The translations under genes and the position numbers were made by a program. The notes beneath the pieces are model-generated. The model was given only the letters and a program-made list of their open reading frames with translations. It searched no databases and was not told the origin of the DNA. This document shows positions 53,544 through 62,548 of a stretch of 64,000 nucleotides of DNA, piece by piece. Each line of letters starts with the position of its first letter. Position 1 is the first letter of the stretch. This DNA is from Haloarcula litorea (lineage in GTDB: Archaea > Halobacteriota > Halobacteria > Halobacteriales > Haloarculaceae), in NCBI RefSeq assembly GCF_029338195.1, contig NZ_CP119779.1:1054001-1118000 (forward strand), in the 5' to 3' direction.

Positions 53544-54524
53544 ATGGACCAGACACGTCGCCCGCGCCGTCTGCGGACCGACGGCGTGCGGCCGCTCGTG
53601 CGCGAGACGGAGGTCTCGGCGTCGGACCTCATCGCCCCCGTGTTCGTCGACGCGACGACCGACGAGCGGGTGCCCATCGAGACGATGCCGGGCCACGAGC
53701 GGGTGCCGGTCGAGGAGGCCGTCGCCCGCGTCGAGGAGGTACTGGAGACCGGCGTCGAGGCCGTGATGGTGTTCGGCGTCCCCGAGTCGAAAGACGAGCG
53801 GGGGAGCCGCGCGTGGGCCGAGGACGGCGTCGTCCAGCGGGCCGTCCGCCGAGTGACGAGCGAGACGGACGCCTACGTGATCACGGACGTCTGTCTCTGC
53901 GAGTACACGAGCCACGGCCACTGCGGGGTCCTGGAGGAGGACGCGGCCGAGGACCCGGACCTGACCGTGCGCAACGACGAGACCCTGGACCTGCTGGAGC
54001 GCATCGCGGTCAGCCACGCCCGGGCCGGCGCGGACATGGTCGCGCCCTCCGGGATGATGGACGGGATGGTCGGGGCCATCCGCGCGGCGCTGGACGGCGA
54101 GGGGTTCACCGAGGTGCCGATCATGAGCTACGCCGCGAAGTTCGAGTCGGCCTTCTACGGCCCGTTCCGGGACGCCGCCGACGGCGCGCCCGCCTTCGGC
54201 GACCGCCGCCACTACCAGATGGACCCGGCCAACGCCCGCGAGGCCCGCCGCGAGGTCGACCTGGACGTCCGGCAGGGCGCGGACGTGCTGATGGTCAAGC
54301 CCGCGCTCCCGTACCTGGACGTGGTCCGGGAGGTCCGGGAGCGCCACGACCACCCCGTCGCCGCCTACAACGTCTCCGGCGAGTACGCGATGTTGCACGC
54401 CGCCGCCGAGAAGGGGTGGCTGGACCTCGAATCGGTCGCCCACGAGTCGCTGCTGTCGATCAAGCGGGCCGGCGCGGACCTGATCCTGACGTACTTCGCC
54501 GAGGACGTGGCCGGGCGGCTGTAG
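53544..54524 (+). CDS. hemB: Porphobilinogen synthase (5-aminolevulinate dehydratase)
   Basis: The 326-aa enzyme has the zinc cysteines C117, C119 and C127 ([14 protein letters not shown]), and the Schiff-base lysines in [14 protein letters not shown] (Lys199) and [13 protein letters not shown] (Lys252). It joins two aminolevulinate molecules into porphobilinogen. hemL, two steps earlier, is at 57874. Confidence 0.97.
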   Translation: MDQTRRPRRLRTDGVRPLVRETEVSASDLIAPVFVDATTDERVPIETMPGHERVPVEEAVARVEEVLETGVEAVMVFGVPESKDERGSRAWAEDGVVQRAVRRVTSETDAYVITDVCLCEYTSHGHCGVLEEDAAEDPDLTVRNDETLDLLERIAVSHARAGADMVAPSGMMDGMVGAIRAALDGEGFTEVPIMSYAAKFESAFYGPFRDAADGAPAFGDRRHYQMDPANAREARREVDLDVRQGADVLMVKPALPYLDVVREVRERHDHPVAAYNVSGEYAMLHAAAEKGWLDLESVAHESLLSIKRAGADLILTYFAEDVAGRL

Positions 54525-54912
54525 CGGTGGCGGTCCGGCCGGCGGCGGGCCACGAGGGCCAGCGTCCGTCCACCGACGGACGACGACACACCGCACAGTC
54601 GAGGTGTTCCGGCGGGTGCGCGTGCGCTATTTCGGCTGTTTCGGCCGGAAACGGCCGGAACGCCGGTTGACGAGCGTCCAGAATCCCCGGAGACGATCGG
54701 CCGGTTTCTGGACAGAGAACAACCTTATATCCATAATACCGTGGGATAGAACTGACGTTCGTCTACTTCCAGGGCACGAATATCTACTTCTGTAAAGCAA
54801 ACTATTATGTAGTGCTGTTCCCAGAGGATTCCCCGTGAACCAGTTGACGAAGTTGGCGTCTGAGACGATAAAGTTGGACGAACAAACGCAAACTCAGCAA
54901 TAGACAACACAT
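54525..54912. other. Intergenic region upstream of amtB
   Basis: This 388-bp gap is GC-rich up to 54715 and then distinctly AT-rich. The first part has CGGCCGGAA in two copies near 54645-54660. The AT-rich part holds TTATATCC at 54724-54731, a short imperfect repeat TATCC...GGGATA at 54728-54748, and a GATAAAG run near 54867 that could be the amtB TATA box. No gene was found; the layout fits a nitrogen-controlled promoter. Confidence 0.55.
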
Positions 54913-56214
54913 ATGGTACTCGCACCACTCCAGGCGAGCGTCGACGCGCTCAACTACACGTGGATACTGGTCGTATCGTTCCTGATCTTCTTCATGCACG
55001 CCGGCTTCGCGATGCTCGAGGCGGGGCAGGTCCGCTCGAAGAACGTCGCGAACCAGCTGACGAAGAACCTCCTCACCTGGTCGGTCGGGGTGACGGTGTT
55101 CTTCCTGATCGGCTCCGGCATCGCGTCGCTGGCCGGCGGTGGCGGCTGGGGGGCCGCCTACCTGACCAGCGGCACCGGCTGGATCAGCTGGCTGTACGGC
55201 GCGGTGTTCGCGATGACCGCCGCCACCATCGTCTCCGGGGCGGTGGCCGGTCGCGCGAAGCTCCGTGCGTACGTCACCTACACGTTCCTGCTGGCCGCGG
55301 TCATCTACCCGGTCGTCATCGCGATGACCTGGAGTTCGACGGGCCCCGGCCTGGTCGAGCTCATCACGGGCACGGCCTTCACCGACTTCGCCGGCGGGAT
55401 GATCGTCCACGGGATGGGCGGCATCGCCGGCCTCACCGCGGCGGCCATCCTCGGCCCCCGGATGGGGCGGTTCAACGAGGACGGCAGCGTCAACGTCATC
55501 CCCGGTCACTCGATGACCTTCGCCGTGCTGGGGACGCTGATCCTCGCCTTCGGCTGGTACGGCTTCAACGTCGGGACTTCCGCCATCATCGGCAGTGAGG
55601 GCTTCCTGGCCGAGCAGCTCGGTCGCGTCGCGATGACGACGACCATCTCGATGGCGATGGGTGCCATCGGCGCGGCGAGCGTCGCGTGGTACAAGACCGG
55701 CAAGGTCGACACGCTGTACGTCGCCAACGGGCTGCTGGCCGGCCTGGTCGGCATCACGGCGATCCCCCACACGACGGCGTGGTGGGGCGCGTTCGTGGTC
55801 GGCATCCTCTCGGGTGCCCAGCTCCCCGTCGTGTTCGGCTTCGTCGAGAAGACGCTCAACATCGACGACGTCTGTGCCGTCTTCCCGGTCCACGGGAGCG
55901 CGGGCGTCCTCGGCACGCTGCTGTACCCGTTCGTCGCCGCCGGCAGCGTCAACGTCGCCGGCGCGTTCATCGCCCAGCTGGTCGGCGTCGTCATCATCGG
56001 CGGCTGGACGATCACCGCGACGGCGGTCATCTGGTACGCGTTCAAGATGGTCGGACAGGCACGCGTCACGCCCGAACACGAACAGGAGGGGCTGGACGTC
56101 AGCGAGCACGGCGTCGAGACCTACCCCGAGTTCGGCTCCGGCGAGAGCGTCGTCGCCGACGGTGGCATAGTGAACGAGAACGTGCGGTCCGACGGAGGTT
56201 CCACGGATGACTGA
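54913..56214 (+). CDS. amtB: Ammonium transporter AmtB
   Basis: The 433-aa protein has 11 predicted helices. It contains the conserved motifs [31 protein letters not shown] with the first pore histidine, and [16 protein letters not shown] with the second. It conducts ammonium into the cell. Its stop overlaps glnK by eight bases, the usual amtB-glnK pairing that allows PII to block the pore. Confidence 0.97.
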   Translation: MVLAPLQASVDALNYTWILVVSFLIFFMHAGFAMLEAGQVRSKNVANQLTKNLLTWSVGVTVFFLIGSGIASLAGGGGWGAAYLTSGTGWISWLYGAVFAMTAATIVSGAVAGRAKLRAYVTYTFLLAAVIYPVVIAMTWSSTGPGLVELITGTAFTDFAGGMIVHGMGGIAGLTAAAILGPRMGRFNEDGSVNVIPGHSMTFAVLGTLILAFGWYGFNVGTSAIIGSEGFLAEQLGRVAMTTTISMAMGAIGAASVAWYKTGKVDTLYVANGLLAGLVGITAIPHTTAWWGAFVVGILSGAQLPVVFGFVEKTLNIDDVCAVFPVHGSAGVLGTLLYPFVAAGSVNVAGAFIAQLVGVVIIGGWTITATAVIWYAFKMVGQARVTPEHEQEGLDVSEHGVETYPEFGSGESVVADGGIVNENVRSDGGSTDD

Positions 56215-56566
56215 CGACGACACCGAGATCAAGATGGTAGTCGCGATGGTCCGCCCCGACAAGCTCGGGGACGTGAAACAGGCGCTCGCGGAGATCGGCG
56301 CGCCCTCGCTGACGGTGACGAACGTCTCCGGCCGCGGGTCCCAGCCCGCGAAGAAGGGGCAGTGGCGCGGCGAGGAGTACGTCGTCGACCTCCACCAGAA
56401 GGTCAAGATCGAGACCGTCGTCGCCGACATCCCCGCGGAGGACGTCGTCGAGGCGATCGCCGAGGGAGCCCACACCGGCGAGAAGGGCGACGGGAAGATC
56501 TTCGTCCTCCCGGTCGACGACGCCTACCAGGTCAGGACCGGCAAACAGGGCCCAGAGGCCGTCTGA
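56207..56566 (+). CDS. glnK: Nitrogen regulatory PII protein GlnK
   Basis: The 119-aa protein has a typical PII fold: [20 protein letters not shown], the T-loop [20 protein letters not shown] with Tyr58 in the place of Tyr51 of E. coli GlnB, and the C-terminal [16 protein letters not shown] nucleotide-binding region. A short acidic extension precedes the core. It senses ATP/ADP and 2-oxoglutarate and inhibits AmtB. Confidence 0.97.
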   Translation: MTDDDTEIKMVVAMVRPDKLGDVKQALAEIGAPSLTVTNVSGRGSQPAKKGQWRGEEYVVDLHQKVKIETVVADIPAEDVVEAIAEGAHTGEKGDGKIFVLPVDDAYQVRTGKQGPEAV

Positions 56567-56576
56567 TCGGCCGCCG

Positions 56577-57032
56577 ATGGTCGACGACATCGACAGACGA
56601 ATCGTGAACGCCCTGCTCGACGACGGCCGGGCCAGCGTCCGGGACATCGCCGTCGAGACCGGGGTCGCCGCGACCACCGTCTCCCGGCGGATGGACGACC
56701 TGGCAGAGACCGGCGTCGTCGAGAACTACACCGCCCGCATCGACTACGGCGCGCTGGGCTACGACGTGACCGCCGTCTTCCAGCTCTCGGTCGAGGGGGA
56801 CGGCCTCGCGCGCGTGACCGAACGGCTCGCCGAACAGCCCAACATGATCGCCGTCTACGAGGTGACCGGGAGCCACGACGTCGTCGCCGTCGGGAAGTTC
56901 CGCGACACGGACGAGATGAACGCCCGGATCAAGGACCTCCTGACGGCCCCGGACGTGCGGTCGGCCGCCACTTCGGTGGTGCTGAACACCGTCTGCGAGC
57001 ACGAGCAGTTCCCCCTCGAGGACGGGGCGTAG
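56577..57032 (+). CDS. Lrp/AsnC family transcriptional regulator
   Basis: The 151-aa protein has an N-terminal winged HTH (DDIDRRIVNALLDDGRASVR, TVSRRMDDL) and a C-terminal RAM/ligand domain (YEVTGSHDVVAVGKFRDTD). It follows glnK by 10 bp, so it probably shares the operon and may respond to an amino acid, such as glutamine or glutamate. Target genes cannot be told. Confidence 0.94.
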   Translation: MVDDIDRRIVNALLDDGRASVRDIAVETGVAATTVSRRMDDLAETGVVENYTARIDYGALGYDVTAVFQLSVEGDGLARVTERLAEQPNMIAVYEVTGSHDVVAVGKFRDTDEMNARIKDLLTAPDVRSAATSVVLNTVCEHEQFPLEDGA

Positions 57033-57157
57033 CGCCCCCGTCCTCCCGTCGACGCGTCGGTTCGAGCGCGGGGCCACCGCTCCCCGGCGGAGACGACGCG
57101 GCCGGCGGGAGGCGAGCGTCCCGGGAGGATTAAGCCGCTCGCGGCGCTCGACGGCGT

Positions 57158-57799
57158 ATGGGCCTGCAAGTGGACGTGCGGAAACTCGATCTCTTCAACC
57201 AGATGGCCAGGGAGGGGTCGGAGACGGTCGCCGACCACCTCGAACAGATGACCGGGCTGGCCGCCTCGGTCCACACCTCCCAGATCAACTTCCTGGACAT
57301 CGCCGACGTGAAGACCCACATCGGGAGCCAGCGGAAGGTCGGGATCTACGTCGAGCTGAACGAGCCGCCGTACGGCTACGTCCTGTTCGTGCTCGATCCG
57401 GCCGACAGCAAGCGCCTGGCCGGGGCGATGATGGGCGGGCTGGGCGAGACCAGCGACGGCGACGGGTTCACCGAGATGGAGCGGTCGGCGATGCAGGAGA
57501 TCGGCAACATCATGACCTCCGCGTTCATCGACGGGTGGGCGAACGTGCTGGACACGACCATCGACATGGGGACGCCCGGGTTCATCTTCGGGCCGGCCAA
57601 CGGCATCGTCGACGAGATGGGCGGCTGGCCCGACTCCGAACTCGCCTTCGTCGTCGACTCCCAGATCACCGTCGAGGACGGCGACTTCGGGATGACCGTC
57701 TACACCTTCCCGGACCTGGCGTCGCTGGTCGAGCTCATCCAGGGGATCGACCTCGACACGGACGTGGCCGCCGACACCGAGGCCGGCGACGTCGTCTGA
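57158..57799 (+). CDS. cheC: CheC-type chemotaxis phosphatase
   Basis: The 213-aa protein has one perfect CheC active-site pattern: Ser110-x3-Glu114-x2-Asn117-x22-Pro140. The first, N-terminal copy of the site is degenerate, with E19-G-S-E22 in place of ExxN. CheC removes phosphate from CheY, often together with CheD. A GATTAAG box about 27 nt upstream of the ATG supports a leaderless start. No other che gene is in the window, but an orphan archaellin is at 19295. Confidence 0.9.
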   Translation: MGLQVDVRKLDLFNQMAREGSETVADHLEQMTGLAASVHTSQINFLDIADVKTHIGSQRKVGIYVELNEPPYGYVLFVLDPADSKRLAGAMMGGLGETSDGDGFTEMERSAMQEIGNIMTSAFIDGWANVLDTTIDMGTPGFIFGPANGIVDEMGGWPDSELAFVVDSQITVEDGDFGMTVYTFPDLASLVELIQGIDLDTDVAADTEAGDVV

Positions 57800-57873
57800 G
57801 CCGTCCGGTGGTCCCCGAGCGGGCGAACGGGTGACCCGTCAGGTTCTTTCTCCGGGCGGCCGAACGCCGCGGT

Positions 57874-59211
57874 ATGAACCACGAGCAGTCGCGTGACCTG
57901 TACGACCGGGCGCTGTCGGTGCTGCCCGGCGGCGTCAACTCCTCGGTCCGGGCGGTCCGCCCGTACCCCTTCTTCGTCGAGTCCGGCGACGGCGGCCACG
58001 TCGTCGACGCCGACGGCAACCGCTACCTGGACTTCGTGATGGGCTACGGCCCGCTCCTGCTGGGCCACGACCTCCCCGAGCAGGTCCAGTCGGCGATCCA
58101 GGAACACGCCGCCGCGGGGCCGATGTACGGCGCACCGACGGAGGTCGAGGTCGAACTCGCCGAGTTCGTCACCCGCCACGTCCCCAGCGTGGAGATGCTC
58201 CGGTTCGTCAACAGCGGGACGGAGGCGACCGTCTCGGCGGTCCGGCTGGCCCGGGGCTACACCGGCCGGGACAAGATCGTCGTGATGCAGGGGGGGTACC
58301 ACGGCGCACAGGAGTCGACGCTGGTCGAGGGCGAGCGCGACCACACCCAGCCGTCGAGTCCGGGCATCCCCGAGAGCTTCGCCGAGCACACGCTGACGGT
58401 GCCGTTCAACGACCCCGAGGCCGCCAGGACGGTGTTCGCCGAGCACGGCGACGACATCGCCGCGGTCCTCACGGAACCGATCCTCGGCAACTACGGCATC
58501 GTCCACCCGGTCGAGGGGTACCACGAGACGCTGCGGGACCTCTGTGACGAACACGGGTCGCTGCTGATCTTCGACGAGGTCATCACCGGCTTCCGGGTCG
58601 GGGGCCTCCAGTGTGCCCAGGGGAAGTTCGGGATCGAGCCCGACCTCACGACGTTCGGGAAGATCGTCGGCGGCGGCTTCCCGGTCGGGGCCATCGGCGG
58701 GAAAAGCGAGATCATCGAGCAGTTCACGCCCGCCGGCGACGTCTTCCAGTCGGGCACCTTCTCGGGCCACCCGGTGACGATGGCCGCCGGGCTGGAGACG
58801 CTGCGGTACGCGGCCGAACACGACGTCTACGACCACGTGAACGGCCTGGGCGAGCGGCTGCGGTCGGGCCTGCAGGACATCGTCGAGGACCAGGCCCCGT
58901 CCTACACCGTCGTCGGCACCGACTCGATGTTCAAGGTGATCTTCACCCGCGAGGGACCGGACACCTTCGAGGGCCACTGCGAGGCCGGCTGTTCGCAGCG
59001 CGAGGACTGCCCCCGTTTCGACCACTGTCCGAAGAACGGGGGCGACGTGGCCGACGCCCAGACCGAGCGCTGGGAGCGGCTGTTCTGGCCGGCGATGCGA
59101 GACCGGGGCGTGTTCCTCACGGCCAACCAGTTCGAGTCCCAGTTCGTCTGTGACGCCCACACGGAGGCGGACATCGACGAGGCCCTGGAGGCGTACAAGG
59201 AGGCCCTCTGA
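57874..59211 (+). CDS. hemL: Glutamate-1-semialdehyde 2,1-aminomutase
   Basis: The 445-aa PLP enzyme shows [39 protein letters not shown] and the PLP lysine in [14 protein letters not shown] (Lys263). It converts glutamate-1-semialdehyde into aminolevulinate, the substrate of HemB. An insert near residues 369-385 carries cysteines at 369, 373, 379 and 385, unlike bacterial enzymes. The downstream beta-propeller gene starts directly after its stop (GAGTG). Confidence 0.97.
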   Translation: MNHEQSRDLYDRALSVLPGGVNSSVRAVRPYPFFVESGDGGHVVDADGNRYLDFVMGYGPLLLGHDLPEQVQSAIQEHAAAGPMYGAPTEVEVELAEFVTRHVPSVEMLRFVNSGTEATVSAVRLARGYTGRDKIVVMQGGYHGAQESTLVEGERDHTQPSSPGIPESFAEHTLTVPFNDPEAARTVFAEHGDDIAAVLTEPILGNYGIVHPVEGYHETLRDLCDEHGSLLIFDEVITGFRVGGLQCAQGKFGIEPDLTTFGKIVGGGFPVGAIGGKSEIIEQFTPAGDVFQSGTFSGHPVTMAAGLETLRYAAEHDVYDHVNGLGERLRSGLQDIVEDQAPSYTVVGTDSMFKVIFTREGPDTFEGHCEAGCSQREDCPRFDHCPKNGGDVADAQTERWERLFWPAMRDRGVFLTANQFESQFVCDAHTEADIDEALEAYKEAL

Positions 59212-60012
59212 GTGCCGGACGACGACCTCTCCCTCTCGGAGAAGCGCATGTACGGCGAGACCCGTCCGGAGACCCACGCCTACGTGGCGTCGGGGCTGGG
59301 CGTGACCCGCGTCGAGACCGCCGGCGGCCAGGTCGGCCGGTTCAGTCTCGAACACCGCTGTACGGCCCGGGACGTCGCCGGCAGCAACGGCGAGGTCGCG
59401 GTCGCGACCGACGAGTCGGTGCTGGTCTCGACGGCCGAGGGGTTCGCCGCGACCGGGTTCGGTCCGGCGACTGCGGTGGGTTACGACGCCGACGGCCTGC
59501 TTGCCGCGGGGGACGGCCGCGTGGCCCGATACGCCCACGGGGAGTGGGAGCCGCTGGGCGAGCTGAGCGGCGTGCGGGCGATCGACGGCGACCTGCTGGC
59601 GGCCGCCGACGGCGTCTACCGCCTCCCCGACTGCGCGTACGACGGCCTCGACGACGCCGCGGACGCGACCCCGGGCTACGCGGCCACGAGCGCCGGCCTC
59701 TACGAAGCGGTCGACGGCGAGTGGGCCGAGACCAGAACGGGACCGCACCACGCCGTGGCCGCCGACGGCCGGCGGGTCCACGCGGCCGACGGCGCGGGGC
59801 TCTACGAGCGGACCGCCGAGGGCTGGCGGGCCTGCGACCTGCCGGTCGCCGAGCGGGTCGTCGACGTGACCCACGGCGACGACACCTACGCGGTCACCGA
59901 GGACGGGACCTTCCTCGTCGCCACCGACGACGAGGCGACCGCCGACGGCCGCGGCGGCTGGCGGCGGCGCTCGCTCGGGGTTCCCGAAGTCGTCGGCGTC
60001 GCCGTGGCGTAG
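59212..60012 (+). CDS. Beta-propeller-like protein (resembles HVO_0234 family)
   Basis: The 266-aa protein starts at a GTG that follows the hemL stop with no gap (TGAGTG). It has repeated short strands of the type VAVATDESVLVSTAEG, LAAADGVYRLPD and VHAADGAGLYERTAEGW, consistent with a small beta propeller. The layout matches haloarchaeal proteins called HVO_0234 family. Its tight link to hemL suggests a role in tetrapyrrole synthesis or with HemL itself, which is inference. No catalytic motif was seen. Confidence 0.85.
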   Translation: MPDDDLSLSEKRMYGETRPETHAYVASGLGVTRVETAGGQVGRFSLEHRCTARDVAGSNGEVAVATDESVLVSTAEGFAATGFGPATAVGYDADGLLAAGDGRVARYAHGEWEPLGELSGVRAIDGDLLAAADGVYRLPDCAYDGLDDAADATPGYAATSAGLYEAVDGEWAETRTGPHHAVAADGRRVHAADGAGLYERTAEGWRACDLPVAERVVDVTHGDDTYAVTEDGTFLVATDDEATADGRGGWRRRSLGVPEVVGVAVA

Positions 60013-60336
60013 GCGGGAGTACCGCCGCCGACAGCGCCGACCAGTTCCTGCCGACGCGACGGCCGACCCGTGTCTGCCAGTGACACAGCCGACCGGTTTC
60101 TGCCACCGCCACAGCCAGCGGGTGGGACTGAAAGGGGCGCGGCGCTCGACGAACCCCGACGAAGTAAGGACCGCAGGGAGCGAAGCGACCGAGGACCGCA
60201 GCGAGTCGCGGGAGTCGAGCGCCGCGGGGCTTTCGGGCTGGTCACCGTTGCGGCAGTCGCGTCGACACCATCGAGAACAGCGATTGCTAGCCCCCGAATC
60301 GAAAAGCGGTTTAGCCCGGCCGGACACCCCTCGCGT
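60013..60336. other. Intergenic region before prs, with repeats and a stem-loop
   Basis: This 324-bp gap holds no believable gene. Around 60037-60110 the GACC(A/G)GTT(C/T)CTGCC unit occurs twice, about 47 nt apart. From 60130 to 60234 there is a long inverted repeat. GTTTAGCC at 60309-60316 is close to the expected TATA position for prs. Confidence 0.7.
60130..60234. repeat. Long imperfect inverted repeat
   Basis: The 21-nt arms at 60130-60150 and 60214-60234 are complementary at 18 positions, with a continuous 13-bp core CGCGGCGCTCGAC/GTCGAGCGCCGCG. The 63-nt loop contains two similar GGACCGCAG-GAG units. Single copy in the window, so it may be a structured RNA element or a palindromic mobile repeat. 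Confidence 0.7.
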
Positions 60337-61191
60337 ATGATACTCCCGGGGGCGGACACGCAGGCGTTCGCGGCGGCGCTGGCCGAGGCGACCGGCGAGA
60401 CGCTGGGGCGCGTCGAGTACGAACGGTTCCCCGACGGCGAGCACGTCGTCCGCGTGCCCGAGGCCGTCGCGGGCGAGCGCGCGGTCGTCGTCGCCTCCAC
60501 CGTCGACAGCGACGCGCACGTCCAGGTCCTGCAGCTGCAGGACGCCGCCCGGGAGGCGGGGGCCAGCGAGGTGGTGACGGTGCTGCCGTACATGGGTTAC
60601 GCCCGGCAGGACGAGGCCTTCAGGGCCGGCGAGCCGGTCTCCTCGCGGGCGGTCGCCCGGGCCATCTCGACGGGGACCGACCGCGCGGTGACCGTCAACC
60701 CCCACGAGCCGGCCGTCTGTGACTTCTTCACCGTGCCGACGACGGCCGTCGACGCCGCGGGCGTGCTCGCGGACCCCCTGCCGGAGAACCTCGAGGACCC
60801 GCTGTTCCTCTCGCCGGACGAGGGGGCGGTCGATCTCGCCGTGACGGCCCGGGACGCCTACGGCGAGGGGGAGACCGACTACTTCGAGAAGGACCGCGAC
60901 TACGACACCGGCGACGTCGAGGTGACCCCCAGCGACGCCCCGATCGAGGGGCGTGACGTGGTGCTGGTCGACGACATCGTCGCCACCGGATCGACGATGA
61001 GCGAGGCCGTCGGCGTGCTGGCCGAGCGGGACGCCCAGCGCGTGTTCGTCACCTGCGTCCACCCGATGCTGGCCGGCAACGCGCTGACGAAGCTCTCGAC
61101 GGCCGGCGTCGAGGCGGTGTACGGCACCGACACGCTCGAACGGGCGGTCACCGAGGTCAGCGCCGCGCCAGTCGTCGCCGACGAACTCTGA
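60337..61191 (+). CDS. prs: Ribose-phosphate pyrophosphokinase (PRPP synthetase)
   Basis: The 284-aa enzyme starts MILPGADTQAFAAALAEATG and has the PRPP signature VVLVDDIVATGSTMSEAVG, the ATP-side EYERFPDGEHVVRVPE, and VNPHEPAVCDFF. It makes PRPP from ribose-5-phosphate (rpiA at 13388) and ATP. The start was chosen by the family N terminus and the TTTAGC box 24-30 nt upstream. Confidence 0.96.
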   Translation: MILPGADTQAFAAALAEATGETLGRVEYERFPDGEHVVRVPEAVAGERAVVVASTVDSDAHVQVLQLQDAAREAGASEVVTVLPYMGYARQDEAFRAGEPVSSRAVARAISTGTDRAVTVNPHEPAVCDFFTVPTTAVDAAGVLADPLPENLEDPLFLSPDEGAVDLAVTARDAYGEGETDYFEKDRDYDTGDVEVTPSDAPIEGRDVVLVDDIVATGSTMSEAVGVLAERDAQRVFVTCVHPMLAGNALTKLSTAGVEAVYGTDTLERAVTEVSAAPVVADEL

Positions 61192-61200
61192 GTCCGCCGC

Positions 61201-62454
61201 CTACCACTCCGCGATGCCCCGCGGCCCGTAGCGGTAGGTCAGGATGCCCAGGAACGCGGCGACGCCGGTGAACGCGGCCCCCGCGCCGAGGTAGAACACC
61301 GCCGCCATCCCGACGTTCGTGGTGAGCCAGCCGCCGGCCAGCGGCGCGAGCACCGAGCCGGGCCGCCAGACCAGGTCCCGCACCCCGAAACTCGAGGCGA
61401 CGCCGTTGCCGGCCCCCTCGTCGGCGAACAGCGCCATACTCGCGGGCTCGCGGATGGAGTCGGCGATCCCGAGCAGCCCGTTCAGCGCCACCAGCGGGAG
61501 GAACGCCGCAGAGAGGTGACCGAAGAAGGGGTAGGTCGCGGGCAGGCCCAGCGCCGCGCCGATCGCGGGCGTCGAGGGGACGACCAGCGCCACCAGCCCG
61601 TAGCAGAGGCCGCCGACGAAGACGAACCGCGCGCGGCCGAAGCGGTCCGAGAGCCCGCCGGTGTGGGGCTGGGCGAGCATGTTGGTGAACTTCTCGGCGG
61701 CGATGACGACGGCGACGGCCGTCGCGCCGTTGACCGCCGCGTTGTAGCCCAGCCCCCCGCGGGCGGCGGCGACGCCGGCGAAGATGGGGACCCACGTCCG
61801 GACGAGGGTGACCGCGACGGCGTACTGGGCGCGGAAGCTCGTGATGGTGAGGATGCGGCGGTTCAGCGCGAGGTCCGCGAGCCGGAACCGCTCGGTGGAC
61901 GTCTCGTCGGGGTCGACCACGGCCCAGACGGCGAGGCAGGCGAGGCCTGTGACCCCCATCAGCAGGCCGAAGACGGCGTCGAAGCCGAAGGCGTCGTACA
62001 GTGCCCCCGCCGAGAGGGCCCCGCCGATGGCCGCCGCGAACCGCCAGGCGTTCGAGGTCCCGATGGTGGTGCCCCGCGCGTCGTCGCGGGAGAGTTGTCC
62101 CACGAGCGCCAGCGAGAGCAGGCCGGCGACGGTGGTCGCGATGCCCTGCAACCCCCGGACGAGGATGAACCCCCAGCTGGAGGAGACGTGCGGGAAGAGG
62201 CCGTAGACGACCGTCGCCAGCGCCAGCCCCGCGAGGAGGACGGTCCGCTTGTCGAAGCGGTCGCCGAGGTAGGCGACGGGGACGACGGTGCCGGCCTGGG
62301 CCAGCGTCAGCCCCGTGGCGAACATCCCCAGCACGAGCCCCGAGGGGTCCAGCAGGTCGACGTACGTCGACAAGAGCGTCAGCAGGGTCACGAGCCCGAA
62401 GGCGTTCGCGAAGCGCGTCAGGAACAGCGCCTGCAGTTGTCGGCGAGTGCTCAC
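61201..62454 (-). CDS. Major facilitator superfamily transporter
   Basis: The 417-aa protein has 12 predicted helices and the MFS loop patterns AYLGDRFDKRTVLLAGLALA in loop 2-3 and GGLSDRFGRARFVFVGGLCY in the second half, both versions of the GxxxDRxGRR motif. Possible substrates cannot be told; the pattern fits a drug or metabolite exporter. It converges on prs with a 9-bp gap. Confidence 0.93.
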   Translation of the reverse strand: MSTRRQLQALFLTRFANAFGLVTLLTLLSTYVDLLDPSGLVLGMFATGLTLAQAGTVVPVAYLGDRFDKRTVLLAGLALATVVYGLFPHVSSSWGFILVRGLQGIATTVAGLLSLALVGQLSRDDARGTTIGTSNAWRFAAAIGGALSAGALYDAFGFDAVFGLLMGVTGLACLAVWAVVDPDETSTERFRLADLALNRRILTITSFRAQYAVAVTLVRTWVPIFAGVAAARGGLGYNAAVNGATAVAVVIAAEKFTNMLAQPHTGGLSDRFGRARFVFVGGLCYGLVALVVPSTPAIGAALGLPATYPFFGHLSAAFLPLVALNGLLGIADSIREPASMALFADEGAGNGVASSFGVRDLVWRPGSVLAPLAGGWLTTNVGMAAVFYLGAGAAFTGVAAFLGILTYRYGPRGIAEW

Positions 62455-62548
62455 TGGGCGAGCGCAGGCGAGGCGGGGTGTAACGTCTTACGATGGCGAG
62501 AAGATTCCGTCCGTCGAGGCCCGGAACGAAAGGGGACGAGCCGGCCCG

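Noticed and set aside
54725-54928. Minus-strand 67-aa frame in the gap before amtB
   Set aside because: No domain or signal, and it runs through the likely amtB promoter and start.
60122-60135. GTGGGACTGAAAGG, similar to the end of some haloarchaeal CRISPR repeats
   Set aside because: Only a single copy with no spacer-repeat array; better explained by the inverted-repeat element.
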